This document shows positions 1 to 11,393 of a stretch of 64,000 nucleotides of DNA, in pieces (the first letter of the stretch is position 1; each line of letters begins with the position of its first letter). The translations under genes were made by a program, and so were the position numbers. The stretch spans positions 20,770,275 through 20,834,274 of the forward strand of contig NC_054881.1 in assembly GCF_018320785.1 (NCBI RefSeq), written 5' to 3'. The notes beneath the pieces were generated by a model that saw only the letters and a program-made list of their open reading frames with translations, did not search any database and was not told the DNA's origin. Source of the DNA: Cheilinus undulatus. Taxonomy: Eukaryota; Chordata; Actinopteri; Labriformes; Labridae.

Positions 1-563
1 CTTGTTTTAGTTGGTATATTTTATGTATTGTGTGTACTTGTTGCTTGTTTCATATCTGGACCACCTTCCAAAAACTTTTGGAAGCTTATTTGTTTTACTG
101 TGGTTGTTTCTGTTGGTTTCTTGTTTTTTGACATATGAAATTAAATTAACCACTTCAAGGCAGGCATGCATTTCATGATATAACACCTGCATGGAAGCTA
201 GGCTATATGTTGCTACTAATAAGGCCTTTTTTTGCATCTCATAATTTTGCTAACTTAAAGGAAAAACCGACTTTGAAACAATGTTGGGGATAAATATACA
301 CTACACATAGAAAATTCTGAGTGCTTTACTTTCCCCTTAGAATGCCACTTTAGCAATTCTAGTCTGCAACACATGCAGATATATTATAGGGGGTGCCTGA
401 GAGCCTGGTTTTGAATCTTAGTTCAAGTAACTCAACCTTTTTTGTCCTCTTGTCTTGAGTGGAACACATAAAACTAAAATAGAACAAAAACAAAGTTACA
501 GTTCTTCAGACAGAGTTGTGTTTTTTTCATGATGATTACAGTTATTATGAATGTCTTTTTTAG
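1..563 (+). other. Intron of osbp2 (partial)
   Basis: This AT-rich DNA lies upstream of the splice acceptor at 562-563. It is the 3' part of the last osbp2 intron. I see no exon, RNA gene or recognisable repeat in it. Confidence 0.5.
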
Positions 564-706
564 GACAAGACATTGAGGGATACCAGCCTCTGTGGTTTGA
601 GAAGAGGACAGATGACAGAACAGGAGAAAACACCTACGTGTACAGAGGCGGCTATTGGGAAGCCAAAGACAGACAGGACTGGAGCCAGAGTCCTCAGATC
701 TTCTAG
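564..706 (+). CDS. osbp2: Oxysterol-binding protein 2, last coding exon (partial gene)
   Basis: A pyrimidine-rich tract ending in TTTTTAG at 563 is followed by an open frame of 46 codons to TAG at 704-706. The first two bases complete a codon begun in the upstream exon outside the window. The peptide contains PLWFEKRTDDRTGE, then YVYRGGYWEAKDRQDW, and ends SPQIF. This matches the C-terminal end of the OSBP/OSBP2 lipid-transfer (ORD) domain, where the PLWFEKR and GGYWEAK stretches are conserved. OSBP-type proteins bind sterols and PI4P and act at ER-Golgi contact sites. The neighbour is slc35e4, and human OSBP2 and SLC35E4 are also close together on chromosome 22, so OSBP2 is favoured over OSBP. 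The PH domain and most of the ORD lie to the left of the window, so paralogue identity rests on synteny. Confidence 0.82.
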
Positions 707-2806
707 GACAATATTTCTCTTCACAATGTGTCATTAGACCAGCTGAGAGGTTCTTCCTCATGTAAGGATACTCTGTGAGTTATAAGGACTACTGTCTGGG
801 TGTGGATGTGTTTATGTGTGAGTGAATGCTGGTGAAAGTGAACCAGCTATTTGACGTAGCTCCTGGAATATGAAGCACAAAACAGCTGCAAAACAGCTGT
901 TTACGAAGCAAAAACTCCTGCTTCCACCTACTAATCTCCTCTCTTCTGCTCTGTTATGACGTGTTTGCAGAAAGCATGGCCTCAGTTTACGTGTGCTGTG
1001 TAATCGCTTATTCAGCACTGCAGGGAACTTACATTTCAGAGTACATGAAGTTCTCATATGTGTCTAAGTGTGTCTGTGGGGCTGAAATACTTTACATATG
1101 CTTTACAGAGATATGACTCCGACACCAAAACACACTTTTTTAAGTGTTCTCAACTAGTGGGCAAAAGGAGTCGCTGCATACTGAATGTCTTGTTCTCCTC
1201 AGAGCCAGAACAACATGTTCCTCAAGCTGGACTCCAACACAGACACCGGCTTTTCAGAAGGAACGCAGCAGGACAAATCATTCTTGTGTGCTAAAAGGCT
1301 TTTCAGACAGATTTTCATCTATGGATCCTTCTGATTATTGGGAATCTTTCCTATCCTTTTCAAAGTTGCTTTAAAAGCTGTATCTTGAAGTTTATACCGT
1401 TACGTCCAGGGTTAAACTTGCACAAATCTGTAACAGACAGCCTAACTTACTAGGAGCATGGAGTTCTAAGCATTTGCCAAGCTGGGAGGGTCTAAGAGAA
1501 GAGTTGCATTGTGGGAAATGTAGGATTCATCAAGTTCAGAGCTTGAAATGTATCAACTGAAAGTTGTAGTATCTGATTAATGCACCACTCTTTATTCAAT
1601 TCATCTCTGACTTATCCCAAAAACTTTTTTGAGTTAATAACAGGAAAACCACTTCAGATATCTTAAGATTGAAGTCCCTCTGAAGTGTAAATCTGCTTAA
1701 CCTGGGGATTTTCTTCTGCAAGGATTTATTTTGGTGCTCAAAGGTAATTTTAGCCTTAATTATGTAATGATGTATTAAGTCCTTTGTGAACACTGCATCC
1801 AAACAGAAAGATTCAGTGTAGTTTAAAGAAACCAAACTAGACATATTTTTCTTCAGTATCAGGGTTTCTCTATTGGATTCTTCAAAGTAAATCAAAGAGG
1901 GTTTTTTTTTAATATTCTCAAAACAACAGGAGATCATCTCGGTAAGTATCTAGAAATGTATCCCTCATTGAAACTGTGAGAAATGCTGGCTTTTCTTGGG
2001 GTTTCTTTGTTTGAAAATGTGGCATAATGTTAGCAATAACACAACTGCATGTTCACTTGAGAAGAAAAGTGTCCCGAGACTGAAAGGTGTTTTAGGCAGC
2101 ATTATAAGGTGTTTTATTCACAGTATCCATTTGATGAATGATTGATACGTAATGTGATTTATACATGTAAATCAGGAAACAATGAAAGAAAGGCTTAGCA
2201 ATACATAGGCTAATCTTTTTGTGAAGGCGGGCACTGGTGTTCGTAGATAAGTAGTGAATGTAGATTCTATAGCTAATACTAACCTATTTATTTGTAGATT
2301 GCAGCTTCCTGTGTATTGTAACATGCATTGGATGGTTGATTTTGCCTGTACATAGTTAGAAATAATAGAAATAGGATGACTATAGTCACTTAAAGGAATT
2401 ATTGTTTCACATTACTTGAACATTGGCATTTTGGTCACTAATTAAACTATATTGTGTTTGTGTATAGATCATTTTAAATGGATTGTAAACCAGCTAATGA
2501 AGTGTTAAGAGCATAGGTTACCAAATGAGATGAGGATTGATCATGTACATTATTGATGATGCAATTAAGGTGTTTCCGAAACAAGCACAATATAAAGGTT
2601 TTCCTCCAGGTAATTAATACACGAGACATAGGCTAAAAGATCTTCATGGCAACACATAGCTATGCATGGTTTTAGAGTGCTGAGGCACTTATGTAGTGAA
2701 AAAAAGCCTCTTCACCTAGCTAATTGTTTGTAAACTAAAACATGATGTGAACTCACCTTTTGTGCCCTATGACCTCAGAAATTTGACATTTTTGAGCTCA
2801 AATAAA
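707..2806 (+). other. osbp2: Probable osbp2 3' UTR
   Basis: This is non-coding AT-rich sequence after the osbp2 stop codon, without clear transposon structure. An AATAAA at 2801-2806 is a candidate polyadenylation signal. The true end could be earlier, because no transcript evidence is available. Confidence 0.4.
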
Positions 2807-3849
2807 AACATAAAAGCCTGTCTGTGGTGTTGTTTACTGACAGGCGGATTCTGTCCCAATCTTTTTACCCAAAAAAGGACAGGTGAAACAGGAGATGTTC
2901 AAAGGTAACATGTATATTGTGATTGAGAGCAAACAGTACATGACTCTTCTCTGGTGTGAGACATAGATATACATGTACCATACAGGAATATTTCTCAACA
3001 TTTAAATACCCTTACCAACACATGATGCCTTCTTTCTTCATCATGATGCTTTATTCACGGCAACAACCCAAAACAATGACAAAAAAATCTAGACTGAAAT
3101 CAAGCATACTGAATGCTCAAAAAATATGCTTAGAGCATTACATAGTAAACTTAATCCCACCAAGCCACAACAGATGGGGATACTAACCTTAATGTAACAT
3201 CATTACCGATTTTACTGCCTTATTTTTATTACTTTGAAGCTTAATTTTATAAACTTAGAGGTTTTTCATTACTGAAATTTGGCCTGGTGGGTTATAACAG
3301 TGGCCTGCCACACAACACACCTAAAAAAAAGGATTTTTTTCACTTCATCACATCACTTCATAGGGACTTTAACTGTAATAACCTTGCTCATTTGTATCCC
3401 ATATTACAGAGAAAACTACAACTACATTAAAACTTATCTAAAATGAAGCATTTTCTAAAAATAAATAAATAAAATAAAACTGAGAAAACCACCTGTAAAA
3501 ATAACAAAAATGAAACTGAAATTGAAAGGAAAAAATGGAAACAGAATACAAGTAAAACAAATGAAAAATTTACAACTATTTCAACCTTGCGTCACAATTT
3601 CAATGGTACATTGTTCAAGATATCACTGTCAGTTTTAGATGAGCAGATTACATATTTACTTTCACATGATAATATTTGCACGAGGGCAATTATACCCACA
3701 TCATGGATGAAAACAATTCACTTTCATTGGATGACGCAGGGGCATGTGAGGCTCCAACACTGAAAAGCCTAAACGGGAACTAGAGGTTACATTCATATTG
3801 CAGCACGCGTACACTACACAGTACAAAAATATGTGGCATTGCCCTTTAA
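2807..3849. other. Intergenic region osbp2-slc35e4
   Basis: AT-rich sequence with short A-rich runs (around 3430-3560). No gene, repeat array or transposon end was recognised. Confidence 0.4.
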
Positions 3850-4408
3850 GTAAACCGTCCAATAACACTGGAGCGCGTCCTCTGCTTTGGTTTGGCTGAC
3901 AGCACTGTGACCGACTGACAGAGGTTTGGGGATGCTGCCAGTGCTGTCACGGTACATGTCGAAGAATAAGGTAAAATCTCATTACAGGAGAATGTCACTT
4001 GGCCGGGTTTGCGGCGGGTTAGCGCTGAGCGAGTGAATGGAGGCTAACGGCGGGAGTCACGTCAGTGGTTGTTTTGTAGCTAACCACCGAACGTTAGCTA
4101 ACGGCCGCTGTCTCCGCACTTGCTAACGTTAGCATGACAGCTAGAGCTAGAGAGACGCTCTGGTATCAAGTGACAGGTTAGTTTGTCAAATAGGTCAGGT
4201 AGTTTAACACACCTTAAATCTGTATTTTGGCGGACAAAAACGCTGTAGTGCTTAACGGCTTCCGTGCTGCCAGGCGAAGTGATACAGGTGTGAACGTAAC
4301 AATTGACTGACTCACGTTTTGTATGTTATGAACACAGAATCAGTTGTCAGGGTTTCCCTTTGCTCCGCTGCCTGGAAAAGGGAATCATAAGATCAACCCA
4401 GGCGTGAG
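3850..4408 (+). promoter_or_regulatory. slc35e4: CpG-rich promoter and 5' UTR exon region of slc35e4
   Basis: The sequence changes from AT-rich to CpG-rich here, with many CG dinucleotides at 3870-4330. It contains several GTTAGC/GCTAAC words, including the perfect 12-bp palindrome GCTAACGTTAGC near 4123. Donor-like sites follow at about 3970, and GTGAG|gtaagc places a likely 5' UTR exon end at 4408. This exon would splice to the acceptor at 4889-4890. The transcription start is not resolved. Confidence 0.5.
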
Positions 4409-4909
4409 GTAAGCTGCTATTTAAAGCCATAGTGGGAAAAATGTCTCTCTATTGAGCTGTGCTGTATGGTGGCTGGAGAAAGGATTCAGTTACAGGCACA
4501 TCCAGTGCCGAAGTTGCCCCATTATGTTTACTACACTGCTGCTGAGGTTTTTGGTGCATCGTCGCCGTCAGGGTAATGACCAATCCCCTCAGTCCTCGTC
4601 GTAGAGGAGAAGGCGCCTACTGTTTTTCAGTCAGCCTTGTCCAGCATATGTCATTTTCCCTGCACAGGGTAGGTTACACAACCAGCCTGTCATGCAAAAT
4701 AGAAACACGTGTTTGTAGGCGGCGCTGAAAATACAGGTTTTCGAAAAAACAAAGACCGGCGAGCACCAGAAGGGAGGGAAACTGCTGTGTAGCCGATTGT
4801 TTGACGATCTTTTCACTTAGACTGACTGGTTCGGTTATGCTTTGCGAATGGAAATGAAAGACAAGGACTCAACATGTGTTTCCCTTTCAGAGAGGACAAT
4901 GATACGAAC

Positions 4910-7900
4910 ATGATCAGCGCCGATGGCTTCTCTAAATACGAGGCGACCCTGCAAGACAGAGGCAGGAGGAGGCCACCTGCAGAGATGCTCCATCTGCTGT
5001 CAGCTGTTATTGTCTGGCTGGTGACTGGGACCACCATCTCCAGCCTTAACAAATGGATATTTGCCGTTTACAACTTCAGGTATCCTCTGCTGCTGTCTGC
5101 ACTGCACATGCTGACAGCCATAGTGGTGGACTATGGGCTGATCAAACTGCGGGTGATACGGCACAGAGGACCCGGAGAGCAGGACTTGACCCCCAGCGCA
5201 AAATGTAAGGTGTTCATGTTGAGTCTTACATTTTGTGCCAGTATCGCCTTCGGGAACATGGGTCTGAACTATGTCCAGCTTTCATTTGCACAAATGATCT
5301 ACACCACCACACCACTCTTCACTCTGGCCATCTCAGCGCTCATCCTGGGCAAGCAGCATCACATCATCAAATACACAGCCATGATGCCAATCTGCCTGGG
5401 AGCTTCCTTTAGCATCATGGGGGAGGTCCAGTTTGATCAGACTGGATGCTTCTTTGTGTTTGCAGCGACCATGCTGAGAGGTGTCAAGTCCATACAGCAG
5501 AGTAAGTCAAACTTTTCCTGCTATATGAGGGTTTTTTTGTGTCCATTTATATTATTATTAACCTCTTTTTCTGTTCTGTCAACCATTTATATATGTATTT
5601 TAGGGATGCACAATATTATCAGCATTATATCAGTATTGTAAGATATTCACTTAAAAATACAGTATATAGAATTACTGTACTAATTTAAAAGTAACTATTC
5701 CTATGTTATATATTTCTTTTGAATTGAGGTCTTACAGTATCTCAGATATTTCCAAAAGTTTTCAAAGACAGGTGTAACAGGCGTGTCTTTTTATAGGGGC
5801 TGCCACAGGTTGTGAGTTCAATTGCCCAAACTCACCACTGTATCATAGATCCCCCCCACCCAAATTATTACCAGCACTGCTTAGAGCTTTGACAGACCTT
5901 TGTCAGCATACGTCTTTTCCCTTTATTCTTCAACATTCCTTACAATTTGAAGTGTTTTAACAGCTGATATGTGTTGATTTATTCATCCACAAACTTTAAA
6001 TTGTGTTTTTTAAGAGCTGAGGTTCTCTGTTTGAATAGAAGTATCAGTATCGACTAGCATATTGAATGTTTGAAAAAAAAAATCCCTTTTTTAATTTACC
6101 AGGGACATTATCACATACCAAAGACATCATTGCAGTGTCATCCTGGGATACCGCAGGTCGTCTGCAGCCCTGGAACATTTTAGTGATTCACCCCTCAGCC
6201 CAGTGACACACCCACACATTTAGGTGGCACATTTTCCTGTTTCCTAGGAAACATAATACAAACAAAAGCACGTGTGTGTTAGAATGGGTTCACCTCACTT
6301 CCTGTTTCTCTGTCTGTGTATGTTTTGCCTGAAATAACTAAACAAATAGAGGAACAATGTTTTCTTTCACTGAAATACTTTTTACCATCATGAGTGTGTG
6401 GCTTCGGACACATATCTCTGTCTTTAATTCATGTCTTGTGGGCTGAGTCCTACATTTATCCAGTATACCTCTCCTTTATCTAATGTTCTGTGCTCTCAGG
6501 GATGAAGTTGATAGGTTTCTGTGTGCAGTGGATTAGACCCTTTAATGTCATTAGTCTCAACAACCTAGTAGTTGTCAGAGACGGAAAAAAGTAATGAGCT
6601 TCTAAAAATATATAGAGGCCTCATATGTTACGCAACACTAAAGCAGATCTTCAGTTTTTCTCAGAAAAAAATGTACCGCCACATACTTTGTACCTGGAGG
6701 AGCTGAGGAACACGTCACAGTTACAGGAGCAGGCTTGTGACTGAAGGGTCATCAGTTTCAAGCAGAAACTCTGCAGTAGAGCGGCTCAGTGACAAACAGC
6801 ACATGACTGCATGTGTGCACGTCCAGCAGATCTTTTATTTTTAATCACTACTATAAACCTGATGTCCACAACCAGCTCAGTGATGCTTTCTAAAGTTTCA
6901 GGAGGCTATTTCTGTCCAATGTGTTGTTGTTGTAACAGTTTGCCATGTAAGTTTACTTTTCACTGAAACACTATAGCGAGGTGTAATTTATTTTTTTCTA
7001 ATAAGATTATTTTTGTGGGCTTTTGGCCCTTATTTTGATAGGGCAGCGGAAAAGAGGCAGGAAATATGGAGAAAAGATTGGGTAAACCACGCACCAAACA
7101 GTGCTGAGACCGGTGCCCACATGTTGTAATTTTAAAGAGTCACAGATAGATATGTAATAATTTTGAAGATCAAGGTTGCTTCTGATGTTTAAAATAATAA
7201 TACAATAATATACCTTTCCTCCCCATTTCTTCTTTTGGTTTAAGACTCTCACTGTCCCAGTATTTTCACTCTTTAACAATGAAGACGGATCAGAATTTTT
7301 CTAACAGGGGACTTCTTATGCCCAGTAAAACATGTCTTATTTGATTCAGCAGTTAGTCTTACTAGATGCAAGCATTAATTGGATTTTACACAACAGATAA
7401 ACACCAGCTACTGATATCTGTTCATGCCACATGATTTCCAGATGGCCCGTGTTTGACAACAGGGCTGATATCAGTCAACATGGAGGTTAAATGATGCACC
7501 AGTGCATCCGTAGGTGTGGTATTTTAATCCCATGGTTCTCAACTAGTGGATCAAGACCCAAAATTGGGTCTAGATGCCATTTTCAGTGGATCACTCAAAA
7601 GGGCTGAGGATTTTTAAAAAATATGTAGTAAAATGTCTATGATGTGCTTTTTTGAAGATGTCTCCATCTCTTCGTTTTTCCTTACATCTTTAGTTCTGTT
7701 TCAGTCCAAACTGAAATAATTAAAAAAAAAAAAAAAAAAAATCAAAAATTTGAGTTGCGATTTGCTGACAAGGAGTTGATGGTGGATCCTGGCTCTAGGC
7801 CAGTTGATAACCATTTCTTCAATCTAGAAACACCATGAAATGTTTACAGAGTACACACTGTTTGCTTTTAGTTCATACTTAGACAGTGAAGCAGTTTTGC

Positions 7901-10900
7901 ATGTGTTCTGCTTGTCACATGTCCAGAGGCATATTACTGTTACATTACTGGGCTGGAGTTTTGCATATTTTACTTCTTTGTTACCATCCACATACAGTAT
8001 ATCCTTACTATATGACCTGTAAAACAAAATAACCCTCTGCCATCTGAACAGTTCTGATACACTACTTCAGTGATTGGAATCAGGACCCAGCACCACCTGC
8101 CTAAGAAAAGTTACCACCCAATTTCCAAACCTTTCCAACCGCTCAAAAATGTATTCAATGAAAAATGATATGCTTTGGACCCCAAATGGAACAAAACATA
8201 ACTGTGCGAAGAGAGAAGAAAACAAACAAAAGGAATCTAACATTGTGATCAAAAAAAGGAGGTACATTATTAGAAAACCTTGAGATAGATAATTAAATTT
8301 ACTCCTCATCAAAAGAACAAAAGGATGTGTTATTGACTGTACATTCTCTTTGGGCTTTCTTATAAAGACTATTTTTTATGCCATTTTTTTCTTGGCACAC
8401 ATTCATGACCCACTGGAAGGAGCCTCACAACCCACTTTTGGGTCCCAAACCCACTATTTCCAAACCTCATTTAGCTAATATGTGTATTGATGCTAATTTA
8501 TACACATTATTTTATTTTTAAAAAGAGGGAATTCACCTGTTACTTCACTTATTGAGACAGTCTATTTGTTTTAGAAACCAGACATGCACTCATTGTGAAA
8601 ATAAGGGCCAATGCCAGTGTTTTTCTCTTGATGGTACATAGCACAATGCCTATATTTTGCCTCATGTTTGAACATGCCCAATCATAAACCTCTTCTCTTA
8701 ATCAGCTTGGGGGATGGGGTGCTAAATGCCAGCATTAAATTGATTGAACAGAGAAGATAAACATCTGATACTTTCATACTGTCATACTGTCATGCCCAAA
8801 TAACTTTCCAATGACTAATGTTTGTCAAAAGGGCTGACGTTGGCCAATGCGGATGTTAATCCATGTATCTATGCATCCCTATTAGAAACAGATAGGAAAC
8901 TGCACAAAAAGTTAATTCTCCCACATATAATGGGACATTCAGTTATGAAGAACAAAAATAAACTCTGCATGGTACATGTGCATTACGTGTAAAATCTTTT
9001 TTTTACTTTGCAAGTCAGCATGTGCCTTTTCCAGAGTTACAAACAGCATTGTGACAACCTGTTGATAGAAAATTAATATATTTTTTTCCTGGGCTTTTTG
9101 CCTTTGTTTCAATAGGACAACTGAGGAGAAACAGGAAATATTGGGAGAGATTGGGGAAAAACATACACCAAATTGATCCTGCAACAGGTGCATCCAGGAC
9201 AACAGGCTTTTTAGATGGGCTCAAGCTCTACTAACTGAGCTTGGCACCCAAAAATGTCTTCCTGTTTTGGAGCTTTTACTTGACAATTATACTGAATACT
9301 CCCAATTAAAAAACAGGTTTAAAAGCAGGGTGATTCACTGAGACAATCCTGACAAAGGGCCTGACAAACTAAACTTTATTTTGAATCCTCAACCAGTTAA
9401 CTAGCTGTAGTAAAAACATAAAACGTTCATCCTTAAAACCCTCATCAAAGTTAAAGGGAGGAAGATGAAAAAGAAGCTCAGATGAATAAGATTCATTGAC
9501 TTTGCTTTAAACTTCTAAATTTATTTATACAACCTGCTTATATTTACAGCCAATATGTCAGATGTAAATAACTGCTGAAATTTTCATCCCAGCCAGGGAT
9601 ATGAAAGTAACTAATTGCTGATAATATTGTGCATCCCTACTAGCTATCTTAAAGTTCTGCCTTGGCAAGTTCAGCCTGAATCCTACATTAAAACCTAAGT
9701 TTTGTCATTGTTGACCCACAGGGACGAAAGTACATTTTTACCAGGACAGTGTAATGTGATGTCAAAACGAACCAAAATGTTGTTGCAGAAATTTGTTTTT
9801 ACTTCATGTGGTAAATCAGGGAGAAAAACTTACTGGTGCAATGTTTGGTCAGGTGTCACTTCTCATGCCTCATTGTCTAAAGGACAAGTGGCTAAACATA
9901 ACTTCTGTAAGCTTATGTTAACAAAAAGAAACATAACTATGAAAAAAGGTGTAATGATTATGTTAAAACTACAGCCTATAACTTTAATCTTGTGCAAAGC
10001 TTGTGTAAAATAACACAAATAAAAGCATATTTATCTGCTCATATTGCTCTCAAAGTGGATTTATCCACTTGTACAGAATAATCTGCTAAATTTTGAATGG
10101 ATACAGCTGCAAAATAACAGACACACTAGCAACGGGCACATGTCTTGTTTCTCTCCGTGTCACGTTATATGTCCACTGCCAACAGGTCAGTGATCCTCTG
10201 TATCTCTGCCCCTGGAAAACGAAGCAGGATTGCAAATCGGAGTCATCAGACATCTTTAAGGGATGTAATTTATCACAGAGGTCCCTGTGCTGACGCTAAA
10301 ACCCGTGCTCCTACTAATCCTCAGAGTTATTCCACCTTTTAAATCGATGCACCATGACAACTGGTGCTTCATGAAGGACTTTACAGAAGCTAGAAGTAAG
10401 ATGAAACATGTACTTCATGCCTACGTTGGAATCATCTCAGCTGATGCAACACTGTAAATGTGATAAATGCATGAACGTCATCCTATTTTAGAAGTTACAT
10501 TCAAACTAGGTTGCGTTTGAAATTGTGCATAGCTGATGCAAGCCCTTTAGTTGCTGAATCTACTGTTAAATCTCCTTAAATAGGAAATTTAGTAGAGGAA
10601 TCAGGAGTTGTTTTTGGCATCTCTCTGACTGGAGTGTTATGGTTGAACAGTGGCAGAAATTTGTGTATTTAATCAAGCGGTTTACTTAAGCAAGTTAAAA
10701 TGTTTAGTTGTTGATCTTTTGTTCACTTCTTCGCCAAATACTCTTTTGTTGTGTACATGGTTTTGTTGTTTCCTGTCCAACCCTGAGCCATAAATATTAT
10801 AATATATGCTCAATGAACTTTGATGTTTGTAACCATCACATCCATTTTATTTGTCCTCAGGTATCTTACTACAGGAGGAGAAGATAAACTCTGTGTTCCT

Positions 10901-11393
10901 GCTCTACCTGATGTCCATTCCTAGCTTCTGCATCCTGATCGTGGCAGCTCTGGCTTTAGAGAACTGGGCTATGCTGGAGTCGCCGCTGCATTACGACCGC
11001 CACCTCTGGGTCTTTATCCTGCTCAGCTGCCTGGGCTCAGTCATGTACAACCTGGCCAGCTGCTGCGTCATCACACTGACCTCGGCCGTCACTCTGCACA
11101 TCCTTGGCAACCTGAGCGTGGTGGGAAACCTGCTGCTGTCACAGCTGCTGTTCGGCAGCGAGCTGTCTACGCTCAGCTGCGCAGGCGCGGTGCTGACTCT
11201 GTCTGGCATGCTTATCTATCAGAACTCAGAGTTTATCGTGAGCTTCCTGGATGCACGCAGGGCCAAAGCTAAAGAGTCTGCACACGTGGATTTTCACACA
11301 GGAAGTGGAGAGGACTTGGACAAAGGTTGTGCGTCTGAAACGACATATCATCAGCAGAGAACGGACAAAAAAGAAGATGAAAAGATTGACTGA
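4910..11393 (+). CDS. slc35e4: Solute carrier family 35 member E4 (two coding exons)
   Basis: The coding exons are 4910-5501 and 10861-11393, joined A|GT to give Ser; 1125 nt encode 374 aa. The protein is a hydrophobic multi-pass transporter of the nucleotide-sugar/triose-phosphate (TPT/EamA) superfamily. Exon 1 carries AVIVWLVTGTTISSLNKWIF, then GNMGLNYVQLSFAQMIYTTT and IMGEVQFDQTGC, all typical of SLC35E proteins. Exon 2 carries VTLHILGNLSVVGNLLLSQL and a hydrophilic acidic/lysine-rich tail. I estimate about ten membrane segments. The length is close to the human protein (about 350 aa). The substrate is not established for this member, and a Golgi or ER membrane location is inferred from the family. 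The start was taken as ATG 4910, since a good acceptor (tccctttcag) ends at 4890. An in-frame ATG at 4874 would lie in that intron's 3' end. The 5.4-kb intron is filled with repeats. Confidence 0.9.
7005..7125 (-). repeat. tRNA-derived SINE fragment (reverse)
   Basis: The reverse complement begins with a tRNA-like head (GTGGGCACCGGTCTCAGCAC), followed by the TTTCCTGCCTC body shared with copies at 9085, 47660 and 51925. It is degenerate and truncated. Confidence 0.5.
7310..7520. repeat. Dispersed repeat, copy 1
   Basis: Shares a colinear pattern with 63735-63915 in the same orientation: a cttctt.tgcccagtaa start, gattcagcag, gatatctgttcatgcc, gaaaacaggg-like and gatgttaaa-like words, and a final gatgca.cagt motif. 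A weaker relative lies at about 8700-8885. Likely an old DNA-transposon end of the gatgcatc type. Confidence 0.45.
7530..8465. mobile_element. hAT-like non-autonomous DNA element
   Basis: The left end reads ggttctcaactagtgg then gacccaaaattgggtc. The right end reads cccacttttgggtcccaaac then a cccactatttccaaacc-like end. These are imperfect inverted termini of the common vertebrate hAT type. No transposase frame and no target duplication were identified. Confidence 0.5.
9085..9250 (-). repeat. tRNA-derived SINE (reverse)
   Basis: On the minus strand the head reads GGTGCCAAGCTCAGTTAGTA then GAGC, a clear tRNA A-box relative. The body that follows is shared with 47660-47860. It is about 165 bp and inactive. 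Confidence 0.6.

Larger units (their letters stand above)
5602..9638. repeat. Perfect 23-bp inverted termini of an agggatgcac-type hAT-like family
   Basis: The 23 bases at 5602-5624 (starting AGGGATGCACAATATTATC) are the exact reverse complement of 9616-9638. The sequence inside the right end contains tttacagccaatatgtc, which resembles the minisatellite units of the related element at 13557-14987. No matching target-site duplication is visible outside, so these may be termini of two fragmented copies rather than one 4-kb element. Confidence 0.5.
5502..10860 (+). other. slc35e4: slc35e4 coding intron, repeat-rich
   Basis: The donor is gtaagt at 5502 and the acceptor tgtcctcag ends at 10860. 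The intron holds a hAT-like element (7530-8465), two reverse-oriented SINEs (about 7005-7125 and 9085-9250), and inverted agggatgcac termini at 5602 and 9638. An approximately 200-bp dispersed repeat (7310-7520) is shared with 63735-63915. There is also a poly-A run near 7720. No further slc35e4 exon is needed to close the frame. Confidence 0.7.

Noticed and set aside
4874-4909. Upstream in-frame ATG of slc35e4 at 4874
   Set aside because: It overlaps a strong splice acceptor (tccctttcag ending 4890), so in the spliced mRNA the first in-frame ATG is 4910.
9085-9250. Functional tRNA gene on the minus strand
   Set aside because: Only an A-box-like head is present, followed by a SINE body; a proper cloverleaf cannot be drawn.
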